From Oceanobacillus kimchii X50 (lineage in GTDB: Bacteria > Bacillota > Bacilli > Bacillales > Amphibacillaceae): a stretch of DNA of 64,000 nt. Location of the stretch: NCBI RefSeq assembly GCF_000340475.1, contig NZ_CM001792.1, positions 49,116 to 113,115 on the forward strand. The letters are read 5' to 3'. Each line of letters opens with the position of its first letter. Positions within the stretch are counted from its first letter, which is position 1. Under the pieces are notes generated by a model, which did not search any database, was not told the DNA's origin, and worked only from the letters and a program-made list of their open reading frames with translations. Shown here piece by piece: positions 24,633 through 34,751 of this stretch. Both the position numbers and the translations under genes were made by a program.

Positions 24633-25019
24633 ATGGATTTCTTAGAACGATTAAAAGACTATACGGAAAACTTATCTTTTACACCCTCTATTATTGAAAT
24701 AGGGACGTATCAAGAAAATGATAACAGTATAGCTATTAGACCTTCGCCTGCTAATATTAATGATCGCTATATGGAGAAAAGCAAGATATATCCGTTTCAA
24801 TTTCAGCTTTTAGTCCACCACAAAAGTAATTTAGAAGCATATCGAATGATTCATCAATTAGAAAGTCAATATGAAAATTTACCAAGCAGAGCTATCACCT
24901 CGAGTGATGGCTCTTTTAAATTGGTTTCGTTTCAATGCATTACGACACCATCTTACGTGCAGAAAACAAGCTACGGTACGTTATGGACAGCATTGTTTCA
25001 AGCGGAACTATACACATAA
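24633..25019 (+). CDS. Minor capsid protein 3 / tail terminator
   Basis: 128 residues from ATG 24633, which follows AGGAGGTATGAT. DFLERLKDYTENL, then SQYENLPSRAITSSDGSFKL and WTALFQAELYT fit the third gene of the A118 minor-capsid trio, thought to be the tail terminator. Confidence 0.78.
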   Translation: MDFLERLKDYTENLSFTPSIIEIGTYQENDNSIAIRPSPANINDRYMEKSKIYPFQFQLLVHHKSNLEAYRMIHQLESQYENLPSRAITSSDGSFKLVSFQCITTPSYVQKTSYGTLWTALFQAELYT

Positions 25020-25031
25020 AGGAGGATGAAT

Positions 25032-25475
25032 ATGCCAGAAGGATTTTTATTAAATTCACAGTACAGGATGGAAATTAATGTAACACCTAACGGAGAAACG
25101 GAAACATGGGAAAGATTAGGTAAAGGTATCAATAGTATGGAGCCAGATCCAAACGAAGAGACTGCCCAAGATAAATACTTTGATGGTGATGGATATGGGG
25201 AAACAGATGTAATCGGTGCGCAACTGATTGCTTCCTTTTCAGGACATCGATACTACGGAGATGAGGCACAGGATTTTATTTACTCGAAAGTGCTTGAGTT
25301 AGGACCGTCAAGACGGACTGATTTTCGTTTAACATTGCCAGACGGATCATCTTTTGAAGGTCCTTGTACAATTGCTGCAATTACAGGACCGGGTGGAGAT
25401 GCAGGAGGAAAAGGTGATATATCCTTTGAAATACATTTTGCTGGTAAACCAAAATATACAAAGCCTACTCCCTAA
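25032..25475 (+). CDS. Major tail tube protein, short form
   Basis: 147 residues from ATG 25032 (AGGAGG upstream). PEGFLLNSQYRMEINVTPNG, ETAQDKYFDGDGYGETDVIG and FEIHFAGKPKYTKPTP match the siphophage tail-tube (phage_tail_S) pattern. It ends CCC-TAA at 25470-25475. Shifting +1 on that proline codon continues straight into an fn3 domain in the next frame, so this is probably the short product of a gene with two forms, as in Listeria phage PSA. Confidence 0.88.
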   Translation: MPEGFLLNSQYRMEINVTPNGETETWERLGKGINSMEPDPNEETAQDKYFDGDGYGETDVIGAQLIASFSGHRYYGDEAQDFIYSKVLELGPSRRTDFRLTLPDGSSFEGPCTIAAITGPGGDAGGKGDISFEIHFAGKPKYTKPTP

Positions 25476-25725
25476 GGCTCCCACTAGCCTTGTCGCTTCA
25501 AATGAGACGGAAACAAGCGTTGATCTTGATTGGAATGTGACTGAGGATGCTAGTGGGTACAACGTATATCAAGATGGTGAAAAAGTTGATACTGTAACTA
25601 CGAATACGTATTCGGTATCAGGATTAATAACATCATCAACCTATGAATTTTACGTAACAGCAATAAACGATAAATACGGTACGGAGTCTGACCCGGCAGA
25701 CGTTGTGAATGTAACTACATTATAA
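25474..25725 (+). CDS. fn3 extension of the tail tube protein reached by +1 frameshift
   Basis: In the +1 frame the sequence after the shifted CCT codon reads KAPTSLVASNETETSVDLDW ... YNVYQDGEKVDT ... YEFYVTAINDKYGTESDPAD and ends at 25725: one complete fibronectin type III domain of about 83 residues. It has no RBS of its own near its start. The frame runs back to an ATG at 25354, but that part is the tail-tube gene read out of frame. The extended tail protein would be about 230 residues. Such surface domains decorate tails of Listeria and Bacillus phages. Confidence 0.8.
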   Translation, partial: KAPTSLVASNETETSVDLDWNVTEDASGYNVYQDGEKVDTVTTNTYSVSGLITSSTYEFYVTAINDKYGTESDPADVVNVTTL

Positions 25726-25767
25726 GAGTAGCCAAATGGCTGCTCTTTTTCTTTAGGAGGAATTTAA

Positions 25768-26151
25768 ATGAAGGAAATTGGTATTCAAAGAGCGATAGAA
25801 GAAGTATCGATTGATGGAACAACGTACGAAATTGATTTATCAGATAAGAAAAAGAATCGGTATGCAGAGATAGCAATAGATTTACAAAGAGCATCTAAAG
25901 AATCTGAAAAAGTTAGAGATATTAACGATGTTGAGGTACTAGAAAAAGAGATGAATAGATTAAAAGAGAAAACAAGTCGTGCTACTGATGAGATATTGGG
26001 AGATGGCGCATTTGACACAATTTATAAAAAAACAAATGAGTCGTTAGAGTTGGTCTTAGATGTTCTCTTTGATGTGATTGATTATATTAATACAACATAT
26101 AAAAAGAAATTTGAAGAAAAGAAAGCAAAATATCTGAAAAAGAAGAAATAG
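25768..26151 (+). CDS. Tail assembly chaperone (Gp14-like)
   Basis: 127 residues, AGGAGG upstream. A short N-terminal beta part (VSIDGTTYEIDLSDKKK) and a long Lys-rich helical rest. Its position before Gp15 and the tape-measure gene is that of tail assembly chaperones. The stop is followed after one codon by the in-frame ATG of the next gene. Confidence 0.75.
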   Translation: MKEIGIQRAIEEVSIDGTTYEIDLSDKKKNRYAEIAIDLQRASKESEKVRDINDVEVLEKEMNRLKEKTSRATDEILGDGAFDTIYKKTNESLELVLDVLFDVIDYINTTYKKKFEEKKAKYLKKKK

Positions 26152-26154
26152 CCT

Positions 26155-26796
26155 ATGTTTCTTACAGAATCATTAAAGGATACATGCATTTACAAAGGAA
26201 TAGTACTTCAATTAAATGTAACCTTCGATAACATAATCCTATTTATTGAAATGACTAAAGATGAGGGTTTAGAGGATTATGAAAAGGTATTAATTGGTCT
26301 AGAAATGCTTATCACCAATTATGAAGAATTAGAGTATCTGCCATCGGATGAAAAATATCAAATTTTCATGATGATTTTAAAAGAGGAACTTTCTTTCAAA
26401 AGAGATAATGAATTCCAGACAGAACAAGCAACGGAAGAAAACCTAGAAAATGAGCCACCTTCTAAAAAAGAAGAATATGACTTTGATGTTGATGGGGAGC
26501 GTATATACGCTTCTTTTTTAATGGATTACGGTATTGATTTACTCGAACAACAGGGCAAAATGCATTGGAAAAAATTCATATCTTTGTTTAGTGGATTAAG
26601 TGAAAAAACACCATTCATGCAGGTAGTTCAAATACGAGCAATGGAAGTTCCTGCCCCTACTAAGAATAACCAGAAAGAGCGCAATAAAATCTTACGTCTT
26701 AAACGAAAATATGCTCTTGAAAACAGTGAGAAAACAGCAGATGAAGCATTTGAAGATATGATTACAGCCTTCGGTGGAAAGGCAGGTGATAAATAA
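26155..26796 (+). CDS. Gp15-family tail assembly protein
   Basis: 213 residues resembling bacteriophage Gp15 proteins: VLQLNVTFDNIILFIEMTKD, LIGLEMLITNYEELEYL, and a C-terminal RNKILRLKRKYALENSEKTA. In other tailed phages the gene pair before the tape measure makes tail assembly chaperones by frameshift. Here the two genes share a frame, separated by TAG-CCT, and no clear RBS precedes ATG 26155. Translation may depend on re-initiation. Confidence 0.82.
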   Translation: MFLTESLKDTCIYKGIVLQLNVTFDNIILFIEMTKDEGLEDYEKVLIGLEMLITNYEELEYLPSDEKYQIFMMILKEELSFKRDNEFQTEQATEENLENEPPSKKEEYDFDVDGERIYASFLMDYGIDLLEQQGKMHWKKFISLFSGLSEKTPFMQVVQIRAMEVPAPTKNNQKERNKILRLKRKYALENSEKTADEAFEDMITAFGGKAGDK

Positions 26797-28974
26797 ATGG
26801 CAGACGGTTCAATTACGATAGATACGAAAATAGACCAAAAAGGCGCAGAAAAGGGAGTAAAAAACCTACAAACGAAGCTTAAAAATGTTGGAAGTAGTAT
26901 GAAGAATGTTGGAAGTTCCATGACTAAATGGGTTACTGGTCCGATAGCTGGTGTGGGTGTGGCGTTAGGCGGTGCAATGGTTAAGTTTGGTAATTTCGCT
27001 GATGAATTATTAGATTTATCATCCATAACTGGAATGTCTACTGATGAATTGCAACGTTGGCGCCAGATTGCTACAGATGCAGGTGTCGATACGGATGCAG
27101 TTGCTAATTCATTGCAAACACTGAATAAGCAAATTGAGCGAGGTAATGAGATTTCTCCAAGACTAGCAAAAGGCTTTGAAGCTATGGGAGTCAGTGCTGA
27201 AGAATTTAAAAATATGGGTGCTGATCAGCAAATGCGTAACATTGTTGAAACGATGCTAGAGCTAGAAGGTGCTGACAGAAGAGCTTTTGCTAACCAAATG
27301 AACATGCCAGAGTTACTTCCAATAGTGAGCGAGTTAGAAAGTCGTGGGAAAGACTTAGACGAAATTATGAACGAAATAGATGTACCATTCAGTCAAGAAG
27401 AGTTGGATGAAATGAACGAATTTCGTAAGGAATGGGACAATCTGAAATATACTCTCTTCATGGTAATGGGCGAAGCACTCAAGCCTTTATTCAAGATGTT
27501 TAATGAGAATAAAGATGCAATAAAAGAAAAGATGATTCCTGCAATACAAGGCTTGGTCGAGGGTGCAATTAAATTAATTAAGTGGTTTGGTGACCTATCT
27601 CCCACCATGCAAAAAGTAGTCATGGTTGTTGGAGCAGTTGCAGCAGCTATCGGTCCAGTATTGGTGGTCATGGGTTCTCTTATCAGTGCAATTACTCCAG
27701 TTATAGGAATTATAACCAAATTAGGTGGGGTAATGGGGCTCATACTAAATCCAGTTACTATGATTATAGCAGGCGTTGGTGCACTAGCAACTATTATTGT
27801 TTACCACTGGGATGAAATTAAAGAAGTGACCATAACCGTTTGGGAAGCTATTAAAGATTTCTTTATAACTTGGTGGGAAGCAGTAAAAGAAGAATTTAAT
27901 AAAATGATTGAGTTTTTCACCGTAACCATCCCCGAAACTTGGCAAGCAATTAAAGAAAAAACAGTAGAGATATGGCAAGCAATATCTGACTTTTTCGTTG
28001 AACTATGGGAAGACATTAAACAGTTTTTCACAGATATTGTTACTGCAATTGTGGACTTCTTTGTTGAACAATGGGAGGAGCAACGTAGACAAACAGAAGA
28101 AAACTTCCAAAAAATATCTGATTTCCTTAATAAAATATGGACAGGTATTAAAAATATGTTCGATAAGACAATCACAGCGATTTCTAATTTCATAAAGAAA
28201 ACATGGGATGGGATACAAAAAGTTACATCAACAGTGTTTAACGCTATTAAAGATTTTATATCTAAGGTTGTTAATGGTTGGAAAAATATCATTACCAACG
28301 TTTTGGATGCAATAAAAAATACTGTCTCTAAAATATGGAATGGCGTTAAAGATGTTACTTCTAAAGTATTTAATGCTACCAAGGATGTTATATCGAACAT
28401 CTGGAATAGTGTAAGAAATACAATATCGAACATCTGGAATGGTATACGTGACACCATATCAAATGTTGTAAATACAATACGTGACCGGATATCCTCAGCT
28501 TTTAACTCGATTTCTAACACAATATCAAGTGTATGGGACGGTGTATCTCGTACTACTAGTCGAATATGGGATGGGATAGTAAGAGCGATCAAAGGTGCTA
28601 TTAACGGTGTCATAGGTGCAATAAACGGAATGATTAACGGGTTAAATCGGATAAAGATTAAACTTCCTAAAGTCCCAAATTGGGTTCCTGGTATGGGAGG
28701 ACGGGGTGGAAATACATTAGGTTTTAGCATCCCCAATATCCCTAAGTTAAACATTGGTACTGATTTAGTTACACAAGATGGACTTGCAATGCTACACGCA
28801 GGAGAAGCAGTTGTACCTGCAGAACACAATGGGGCGTATACAGGCGAAGGTAACGGAGGAAGTAAGCAACCTGCACAAATTAATCTGGTAATTGGCGGAA
28901 AAACGTACTCTGCATTTGTAGAGGATATCTCGGATGAACAAGATCGCCAGAATTACAGACTGAAAAAGAAATAA
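26797..28974 (+). CDS. Tail tape measure protein
   Basis: 725 residues, starting at the previous stop. Sets tail length. An N-terminal helical region (QKGAEKGVKNLQTKLKNVG) is followed by the TIGR-type core (ITGMSTDELQRWRQIATDAG) and hydrophobic segments around 265-330. Next come Trp-rich repeats spaced about 11-18 residues apart (WEAIKDF, WQAISDF, IWNGVKD, IWNSVRN, IWNGIRD) from about 345 to 600. The C-terminus contains MLHAGEAVVPAEHNG, typical of tape measures. At 725 residues it predicts a tail of roughly 100 nm by the usual rule of thumb. Confidence 0.93.
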   Translation: MADGSITIDTKIDQKGAEKGVKNLQTKLKNVGSSMKNVGSSMTKWVTGPIAGVGVALGGAMVKFGNFADELLDLSSITGMSTDELQRWRQIATDAGVDTDAVANSLQTLNKQIERGNEISPRLAKGFEAMGVSAEEFKNMGADQQMRNIVETMLELEGADRRAFANQMNMPELLPIVSELESRGKDLDEIMNEIDVPFSQEELDEMNEFRKEWDNLKYTLFMVMGEALKPLFKMFNENKDAIKEKMIPAIQGLVEGAIKLIKWFGDLSPTMQKVVMVVGAVAAAIGPVLVVMGSLISAITPVIGIITKLGGVMGLILNPVTMIIAGVGALATIIVYHWDEIKEVTITVWEAIKDFFITWWEAVKEEFNKMIEFFTVTIPETWQAIKEKTVEIWQAISDFFVELWEDIKQFFTDIVTAIVDFFVEQWEEQRRQTEENFQKISDFLNKIWTGIKNMFDKTITAISNFIKKTWDGIQKVTSTVFNAIKDFISKVVNGWKNIITNVLDAIKNTVSKIWNGVKDVTSKVFNATKDVISNIWNSVRNTISNIWNGIRDTISNVVNTIRDRISSAFNSISNTISSVWDGVSRTTSRIWDGIVRAIKGAINGVIGAINGMINGLNRIKIKLPKVPNWVPGMGGRGGNTLGFSIPNIPKLNIGTDLVTQDGLAMLHAGEAVVPAEHNGAYTGEGNGGSKQPAQINLVIGGKTYSAFVEDISDEQDRQNYRLKKK

Positions 28975-28987
28975 AGGATGATAGTTT

Positions 28988-29704
28988 ATGATATTCAACG
29001 GTGCTGATCTCTCACCATATTTTAAAATTAAATCTATTACAGGTAGAGGATTTACAAATAATCAACTACTCATAACTGAGATTACAAGCGCAGATGGAGC
29101 TTATGTACATGGCTCAAAACGACCGCCAAGAATTCTTGGTATAAATGGGAACATCATTGCACATGATAGAGAATCTTTAAGACTTACTGTTGATTATCTA
29201 AACGGAGTCCTTAATGTTGCAAAAGATGTCCCTATTATTTTTCCTGATGAGCCAGATATTACGTATTATGGTAGACCGTCAGAATCGGAAGAAGGTGACG
29301 AGTATTTCTTCAAAAAAGATGGTACATTGACTATCTTTTGTGCTGATCCTAATAAATATGGAAAAACTGATCAATTAGATTTTGATACTGGAGAAATAGA
29401 AGTAAAGTATATGGGTACTGAACAAGCACCTCCTGAAATGGAAATAGTACTAACAGAAGAAACAGATACATTATTTTTATTCAACGGAGAGAAAGAATTA
29501 CGGATAATTTATGATTTATCCATTGGAGATAAAGTCGATGTTGATTTTAAAAAACGTAAAGTTTTTATAAATGATAAGTTACAAATGAATGCTATTAGTA
29601 TGCTAGCTCCAAAGTTTTGGAAATTAAATCTGGGTATTAATAATATTCGAATTGAACCTACTGCGGTTGATGCAGTTTTGAAGTATAGGGAGGTATATAG
29701 ATAA
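28988..29704 (+). CDS. Distal tail protein (Dit)
   Basis: 238 residues. Siphophage tail-tip hub. ILGINGNIIAHDRESLRLTV, DEPDITYYGRPSESEE and KDGTLTIFCADPNKYG are typical of the N-terminal belt domain of Dit (Sipho_tail). Its stop overlaps the start of the next gene by one base. Confidence 0.88.
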   Translation: MIFNGADLSPYFKIKSITGRGFTNNQLLITEITSADGAYVHGSKRPPRILGINGNIIAHDRESLRLTVDYLNGVLNVAKDVPIIFPDEPDITYYGRPSESEEGDEYFFKKDGTLTIFCADPNKYGKTDQLDFDTGEIEVKYMGTEQAPPEMEIVLTEETDTLFLFNGEKELRIIYDLSIGDKVDVDFKKRKVFINDKLQMNAISMLAPKFWKLNLGINNIRIEPTAVDAVLKYREVYR

Positions 29705-32700
29705 TGGAAAGAGCAAATGTCTATATATTTGACGATGAAGATAAGTTATTACATGTATCTGATGAATACGTAGATGATGAATCGATATTAGAAGAGGATA
29801 TCGACAACGACAGTAATAATCTTACTGTCGTATTTCCTTATACTGCAGATGCATGTGATTATATTGAAGGAGAAAACCAAATTGTAGTTAAAGATCTTCG
29901 AGGCGTATATCGTCTTTGGACTATAAAAGAGGTCGAGGATGTTAATGGTGATGAAGGAAAGCTGAAAATGGCAATATGTATGCCTTCTTATGTTGAGCTT
30001 AATGATGCTTGGGTTTATGAGAGACGACCACAGGATATGCCAATTAATGACGTGTTAGATGTTGTACTAGATGGGACTCGATTCGAAAGAGGGCGTACAG
30101 GAGATTATGGTACACGCTCAACTAGTTTATACTATCAAAGTGTTACGGAATCATTAAAACATATTCGATCCGTATGGGGAGGGGAATATATAGATCGAGT
30201 AGAATTTGACGACCATGGAATCACTGGTCGTTTTATTGATTGGGAAAGAAGAGGCTTAAACAATGGTAAACGCTTTGAAATAGATAAAGATATACAATCG
30301 ATAAGACGTACTGTGCTACATTATCCTAAAACAGCACTTATCGGTCGTGGTGGTAGTGTTGAGGTAGGCGAAGGAAATAGTAGAAAGATAACTTTTGAAG
30401 ATTTGGAATGGAATGTACTAAATGGAGATCCAGTAGATAAACCGAAAGGTCAAAAATATGTCGGGGATCCGGAAGCGCTTGAAAGTTATGGTATTAAAAC
30501 AAAAGAAGGAAAGATACACCGCATTGGTATCTATGACAATGACGAGATCACAAACCCAGAAGAATTACTGCAGGTTACTTGGGAAAATGTTCAAAATAAT
30601 AGTAAGCCACAGGTGAAATATGAGATGTCTGTCCGTACGTTCTATGGTATTGCAGATTATGAACATGAGCAAGTCTATCTAGGTGATACAGGATACATTA
30701 TTGATGAAGAGATGCGCCCAGCTTTAACTGTTCAATCGAGAATTATAAAAGTTTCATATAGTATTGGAAATCCATCGGTTGGTGATATAACGGTAGGTAA
30801 CTTTCTAAGAATAAAAGATGACGAGAGTAAGTTAGACTGGGTTATTAGTAAAGTAACCGAGAATAGCGGTTCATGGGATAGTGGGGGAATAATTGACGAC
30901 GATAGTTTTCCAAATGTAAAGCCACCTGCACCAGATAATTTGCAGGCAACTGGGTTATTTTCTTCCATTATGTTGAAATGGGACTATGACCCTTCTGTAT
31001 ATATAGCGGAATATCGTGTATACGGTAGTACGAATGCAAACTTTGTACCATCCGATAGTGATAATTTTCTCTATGCTACTAAGTCCGGAGGATATGCACA
31101 TGATGCAGAAGTAAACGAACAATGGTATTTCGTCGTATGTGCGGTCAATACCCATGGGAAGCGCTCTGATTTTTCGCAAATGGTAATGGCTCAAACCAAG
31201 CAAATTGATGGCAATACGGAAATATCAGAACAAACCATTACGAAAGAATTACTTGCACAGCAAGCTATGATTGATGAAGTACATCTAAATAACGCTATTA
31301 TTACAGATGCCCACATTAATGGTAGATTAACAGCTAATGTATTGATGATTGGTGATGGAGCTTTATATGACGATGGATATGATCCATCTGAGAAGGCGGA
31401 TATTACTTATGTTAATGACGCTATAGGGAGCATAAATATAGATGGTGCAGATAACTTATTGGATGACACCAAATTTGAGAATTTCGCAATTAATGGAAAT
31501 GAGGATCAATGGAGATTCGCCTTATTTGGTACACCAGTAGACGTACAAGGATATCAACAGAGAGATGGAGCAATAGGAATTTATGTTGATATAGATGGGT
31601 CTGTGAGATTATACTCCCCTCCGTTTACACAGGAATTGGATCTTAATAAAGATATAGTAATATCTTATGAAGTATGGATAAAAGAAGATACAATCAGACC
31701 GTATGTAATGGGTGCATTGACAGATGATTTGAGTCCTGCCCAATATAGCTTGACTAATTTTCTTACCGATGAGTTGCCGATAGATGACGAATGGACTAGA
31801 TATATCTACAAAATTCCTGCAGGCACTCTGCAAGGGTCTAGTGGTCATGGATACTTAGGGTTTTTCACTAGTTGGGAAACAGAGGGTCGAAGAGATATAT
31901 GGATCAAAAAACCAATGGTGATACAATCTAGTAATGCACAAGGGTATAGACCTTCCCCAGAGGATCAAATAGAGGAATATACACAAAAGAAGTATAATTT
32001 ATTGCAAAATGGTAGTTTCAATATTGGCAAACAAGGGTGGGATTTCAGCAATCAATATGCTAATGCAAGAACTACTATATTAGAACCGGAAACAGACAAA
32101 CCAAATAGCCATATAATCCATATCAATCAACAAATCTATAATGGGTTATATTCTGTTCAAAACAATAGGTATGTTCTGTCGCAAGGTGGCAATTTCTTCA
32201 CGTTGACCCTTGATGTTAAATTTGACGAAATAGTTGATCCTGCAACACAAGATTTTAGGATCGTGCGGATATTAACATCACCAAACACCGATGATAATCT
32301 AATGAAAGCCGATGGCATACGCTTTTCCAATCCCGCCCCTGGAACTTGGTCGAATGTGGTAATGTTTAGTGATGTGATGGATCAACATCCCAATCTGCAA
32401 GCAGGAGAATGGGCTACACTAGATTTCGAAATATTAATAACCCAAACCAATATAGAGGATTGGTGGGGAGTGCAGTTTTTAACAACTGGTTGGATAGATG
32501 ACGATCAAACCATACGATCTACAGACTACTATATTCGTGAGGTAATGCTTGTAAATGGTGGTATACCAAAACAATTTGCTGAAGATCCCACGAGTTTGTG
32601 GGCTTATCGCAATTCGATTTATATGGATGGTGGTTCTCTTTATGCTAATTCAGTAACTGCGAATGAAATAGCAGCAGGAACAATAACTGCAAATAGTGGA

Positions 32701-34458
32701 ATAATAGCAAATGCAGCCATTACCAATGCTATGATTCAAGAAGTCAGCGCAGATAAACTAATGGCAGGTACTGTTATTGCAGAAGATGTCACCATCAAAG
32801 GAAAACTGGAAGGTGTATCTGGTACATTTAGCGGGGCATTAAACTCGTATAGTAGAAGTTGGGACTCTAGTACTGGAGTATATTCTGTTGCGAAGGGTTC
32901 TAATTTCACTAGTGAGAGTATTGCTTCTGCCAATTTCTTGTCGCCTTATGAAATGGGGAGAGTCGAAGACCCAGATGACAATTTTGCTGTGATAATGGAT
33001 GGGTACTCACTTACACCAGAAGCTCTAACACTGTTATCATATACTGCCGAGGATATGTATGATTACAATGATTATACTGATAATATAGAATATGCTATTG
33101 ATCGTATGATTGTCAATAATAAATTTAGATCTAGTGTTGAATTGAATGGCGATGGACTAACATTTACACGTGGTGGATCTCATACATCTGGTGATGGTCG
33201 GAAAAGGGAAGCCTTCTCCATACTTCATACATTATATAGAGAATTACCTACTATAGAAATGAGATTCCAAGATGATCCTAATATTTTTATTAAAGTTGAT
33301 AGCAATAGAGACATGGATATAGGAGCAAGGGAATTAACTTTCTGGACTGATGGTGGATCGATGATCATGAACACTGATAAAGTTCGGTCTACTGCACGTA
33401 ATTATGAATTTGGTAGATTTGATATTGTGGAACAACTCAAAAGGGATGTTGAGCATCCTTGGTCATATGACTTAATGGGTATTGCTAATACTGCTACTGT
33501 GAATGAAGTAGGGAATAATAATGGTAGTATCTGGTTTGGAGGATACGACACACATGTTGCCTCTATGTGGGGAAGATCAGAATCAGCATTAATTGCAGGA
33601 TATTCAGCAGATGAATATGGACTACTTAGAATATCAAAAGATGAGACGGTATGGCAATTAAATAGCTATAGAAAAATTGGAGTAGTTATGTACGATTTGG
33701 GTTATTTGACGATGGGTCTCGATGTTGATACGTATGATAGCACGTCGAATAATCATCTGAGATTCAATTTCATTGGTGATCATAACGACCATATATCAAT
33801 ATCCAGTAATACACCAGTCACGTTTACCCAACCATTGCTAAGCGGTACACAACTCGAAGCGCCTGTTGTATATGGTGAAGAGGGCTATTTCATAAATCTC
33901 GAAGTACCACAAATATTTAGGGCGACTAGGTGGGGCAATACGACAACTATAGAAGGGGACACCATAGATACTGATACTATAAATGCTACTAGTGAAGTAG
34001 ATACCCACACTGTCCATTCCGGCAACATAGTACAAAACGCAGGAAATTATATTTATCTTGGTTCAAATAATGGAACGAGAGTAACAGATGCAGTGACTTA
34101 TACAGCAGGTTCTATTGGATATAAACCTATTAGAGCATCATCTTTCCCTACTGGATCGTCTATATTATATAAACAAAATATTGAAGAATTACAAGATGAT
34201 ACAGCTTATATGGTATTAGACAGCATAAATCCTGTAACATACAACATAAATAGCGATGTAGAAATTGGCACATATAATAAAAAGAAAATAGGGGCTATTA
34301 TGGAGATGTCTCCAGAAATAGTCAGAGATGAAGATGGATTGGATTACAATAGCATTAATATGTCTATGGTGAAGGTTATAAAATCTGAAAGAAATGCGAG
34401 AATTAAATTGGAAAAGGAAATTGAGAATTTATATATGATCATTGAACAAATGTTATAA
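29704..34458 (+). CDS. Tail-associated fibre/lysin protein with fn3 and S74-type chaperone
   Basis: 1584 residues, the largest gene of the window. The N-terminal 380 residues are the baseplate hub (prophage endopeptidase tail type, e.g. VFPYTADACDYIEGENQIVV). An fn3-like domain follows at about 410-500 (PPAPDNLQATGLFSSIMLKW). Next come carbohydrate-binding-type segments up to about 960, alanine/threonine-rich linker repeats (TANEIAAGTITANSGIIANA) and a beta-rich fibre. The C-terminal 100 residues match the self-cleaving peptidase S74 chaperone: SSILYKQNIEELQ (Ser-Lys dyad), then IGAIMEMSPEIV and a coiled coil. It determines adsorption to the host wall. Confidence 0.88.
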   Translation: MERANVYIFDDEDKLLHVSDEYVDDESILEEDIDNDSNNLTVVFPYTADACDYIEGENQIVVKDLRGVYRLWTIKEVEDVNGDEGKLKMAICMPSYVELNDAWVYERRPQDMPINDVLDVVLDGTRFERGRTGDYGTRSTSLYYQSVTESLKHIRSVWGGEYIDRVEFDDHGITGRFIDWERRGLNNGKRFEIDKDIQSIRRTVLHYPKTALIGRGGSVEVGEGNSRKITFEDLEWNVLNGDPVDKPKGQKYVGDPEALESYGIKTKEGKIHRIGIYDNDEITNPEELLQVTWENVQNNSKPQVKYEMSVRTFYGIADYEHEQVYLGDTGYIIDEEMRPALTVQSRIIKVSYSIGNPSVGDITVGNFLRIKDDESKLDWVISKVTENSGSWDSGGIIDDDSFPNVKPPAPDNLQATGLFSSIMLKWDYDPSVYIAEYRVYGSTNANFVPSDSDNFLYATKSGGYAHDAEVNEQWYFVVCAVNTHGKRSDFSQMVMAQTKQIDGNTEISEQTITKELLAQQAMIDEVHLNNAIITDAHINGRLTANVLMIGDGALYDDGYDPSEKADITYVNDAIGSINIDGADNLLDDTKFENFAINGNEDQWRFALFGTPVDVQGYQQRDGAIGIYVDIDGSVRLYSPPFTQELDLNKDIVISYEVWIKEDTIRPYVMGALTDDLSPAQYSLTNFLTDELPIDDEWTRYIYKIPAGTLQGSSGHGYLGFFTSWETEGRRDIWIKKPMVIQSSNAQGYRPSPEDQIEEYTQKKYNLLQNGSFNIGKQGWDFSNQYANARTTILEPETDKPNSHIIHINQQIYNGLYSVQNNRYVLSQGGNFFTLTLDVKFDEIVDPATQDFRIVRILTSPNTDDNLMKADGIRFSNPAPGTWSNVVMFSDVMDQHPNLQAGEWATLDFEILITQTNIEDWWGVQFLTTGWIDDDQTIRSTDYYIREVMLVNGGIPKQFAEDPTSLWAYRNSIYMDGGSLYANSVTANEIAAGTITANSGIIANAAITNAMIQEVSADKLMAGTVIAEDVTIKGKLEGVSGTFSGALNSYSRSWDSSTGVYSVAKGSNFTSESIASANFLSPYEMGRVEDPDDNFAVIMDGYSLTPEALTLLSYTAEDMYDYNDYTDNIEYAIDRMIVNNKFRSSVELNGDGLTFTRGGSHTSGDGRKREAFSILHTLYRELPTIEMRFQDDPNIFIKVDSNRDMDIGARELTFWTDGGSMIMNTDKVRSTARNYEFGRFDIVEQLKRDVEHPWSYDLMGIANTATVNEVGNNNGSIWFGGYDTHVASMWGRSESALIAGYSADEYGLLRISKDETVWQLNSYRKIGVVMYDLGYLTMGLDVDTYDSTSNNHLRFNFIGDHNDHISISSNTPVTFTQPLLSGTQLEAPVVYGEEGYFINLEVPQIFRATRWGNTTTIEGDTIDTDTINATSEVDTHTVHSGNIVQNAGNYIYLGSNNGTRVTDAVTYTAGSIGYKPIRASSFPTGSSILYKQNIEELQDDTAYMVLDSINPVTYNINSDVEIGTYNKKKIGAIMEMSPEIVRDEDGLDYNSINMSMVKVIKSERNARIKLEKEIENLYMIIEQML

Positions 34459-34486
34459 AGTTAAAAACAATAAGGGAGAGGTTTAA

Positions 34487-34708
34487 ATGGAAGGATTCCA
34501 ACAAAAAATGCAAAATATGTCGAAAGAGGAGCTACAACAACAATTATTAAGATCCTTTGGAGTCATTGATAAGCTAAAAAAGCAATTAGGGCAGAAATCG
34601 GAGCATATCGCATTATTAGAGGTAGATGTAGAGAGTTTATCTTCACAGCTAAAAAAGTTACATGAAAATAACAATGATAATAAGACAAACGAGGAAAACG
34701 CTGAATAA
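34487..34708 (+). CDS. Small coiled-coil protein after the tail fibre gene
   Basis: 73 residues, Gln/Lys/Glu-rich heptads throughout (EELQQQLLRSFGVIDKLKKQ). AGGGAGAGG precedes the ATG. No family recognised; related phages have a short coiled-coil gene between fibre and lysis genes. Confidence 0.65.
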   Translation: MEGFQQKMQNMSKEELQQQLLRSFGVIDKLKKQLGQKSEHIALLEVDVESLSSQLKKLHENNNDNKTNEENAE

Positions 34709-34751
34709 GCGTTATTTTTATGCTCAATTTTAGGTAGTTAGGGGGTCGAGC

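Noticed and set aside
25354..25473. Independent start of the fn3 ORF at ATG 25354
   Set aside because: No RBS is present and the first 40 codons are the tail gene read out of frame; the domain begins exactly at the CCC-TAA shift point.
26100..26160. -1 frameshift between the two tail chaperone genes at the A-rich end of the first gene
   Set aside because: The second gene is in the same frame, so a shift would not reach it.
27801..28829. 342-codon minus-strand ORF opposite the tape measure gene
   Set aside because: It mirrors the repeated Trp/Ile codons of the tape measure gene, has no RBS and lies wholly inside it; a shadow frame.
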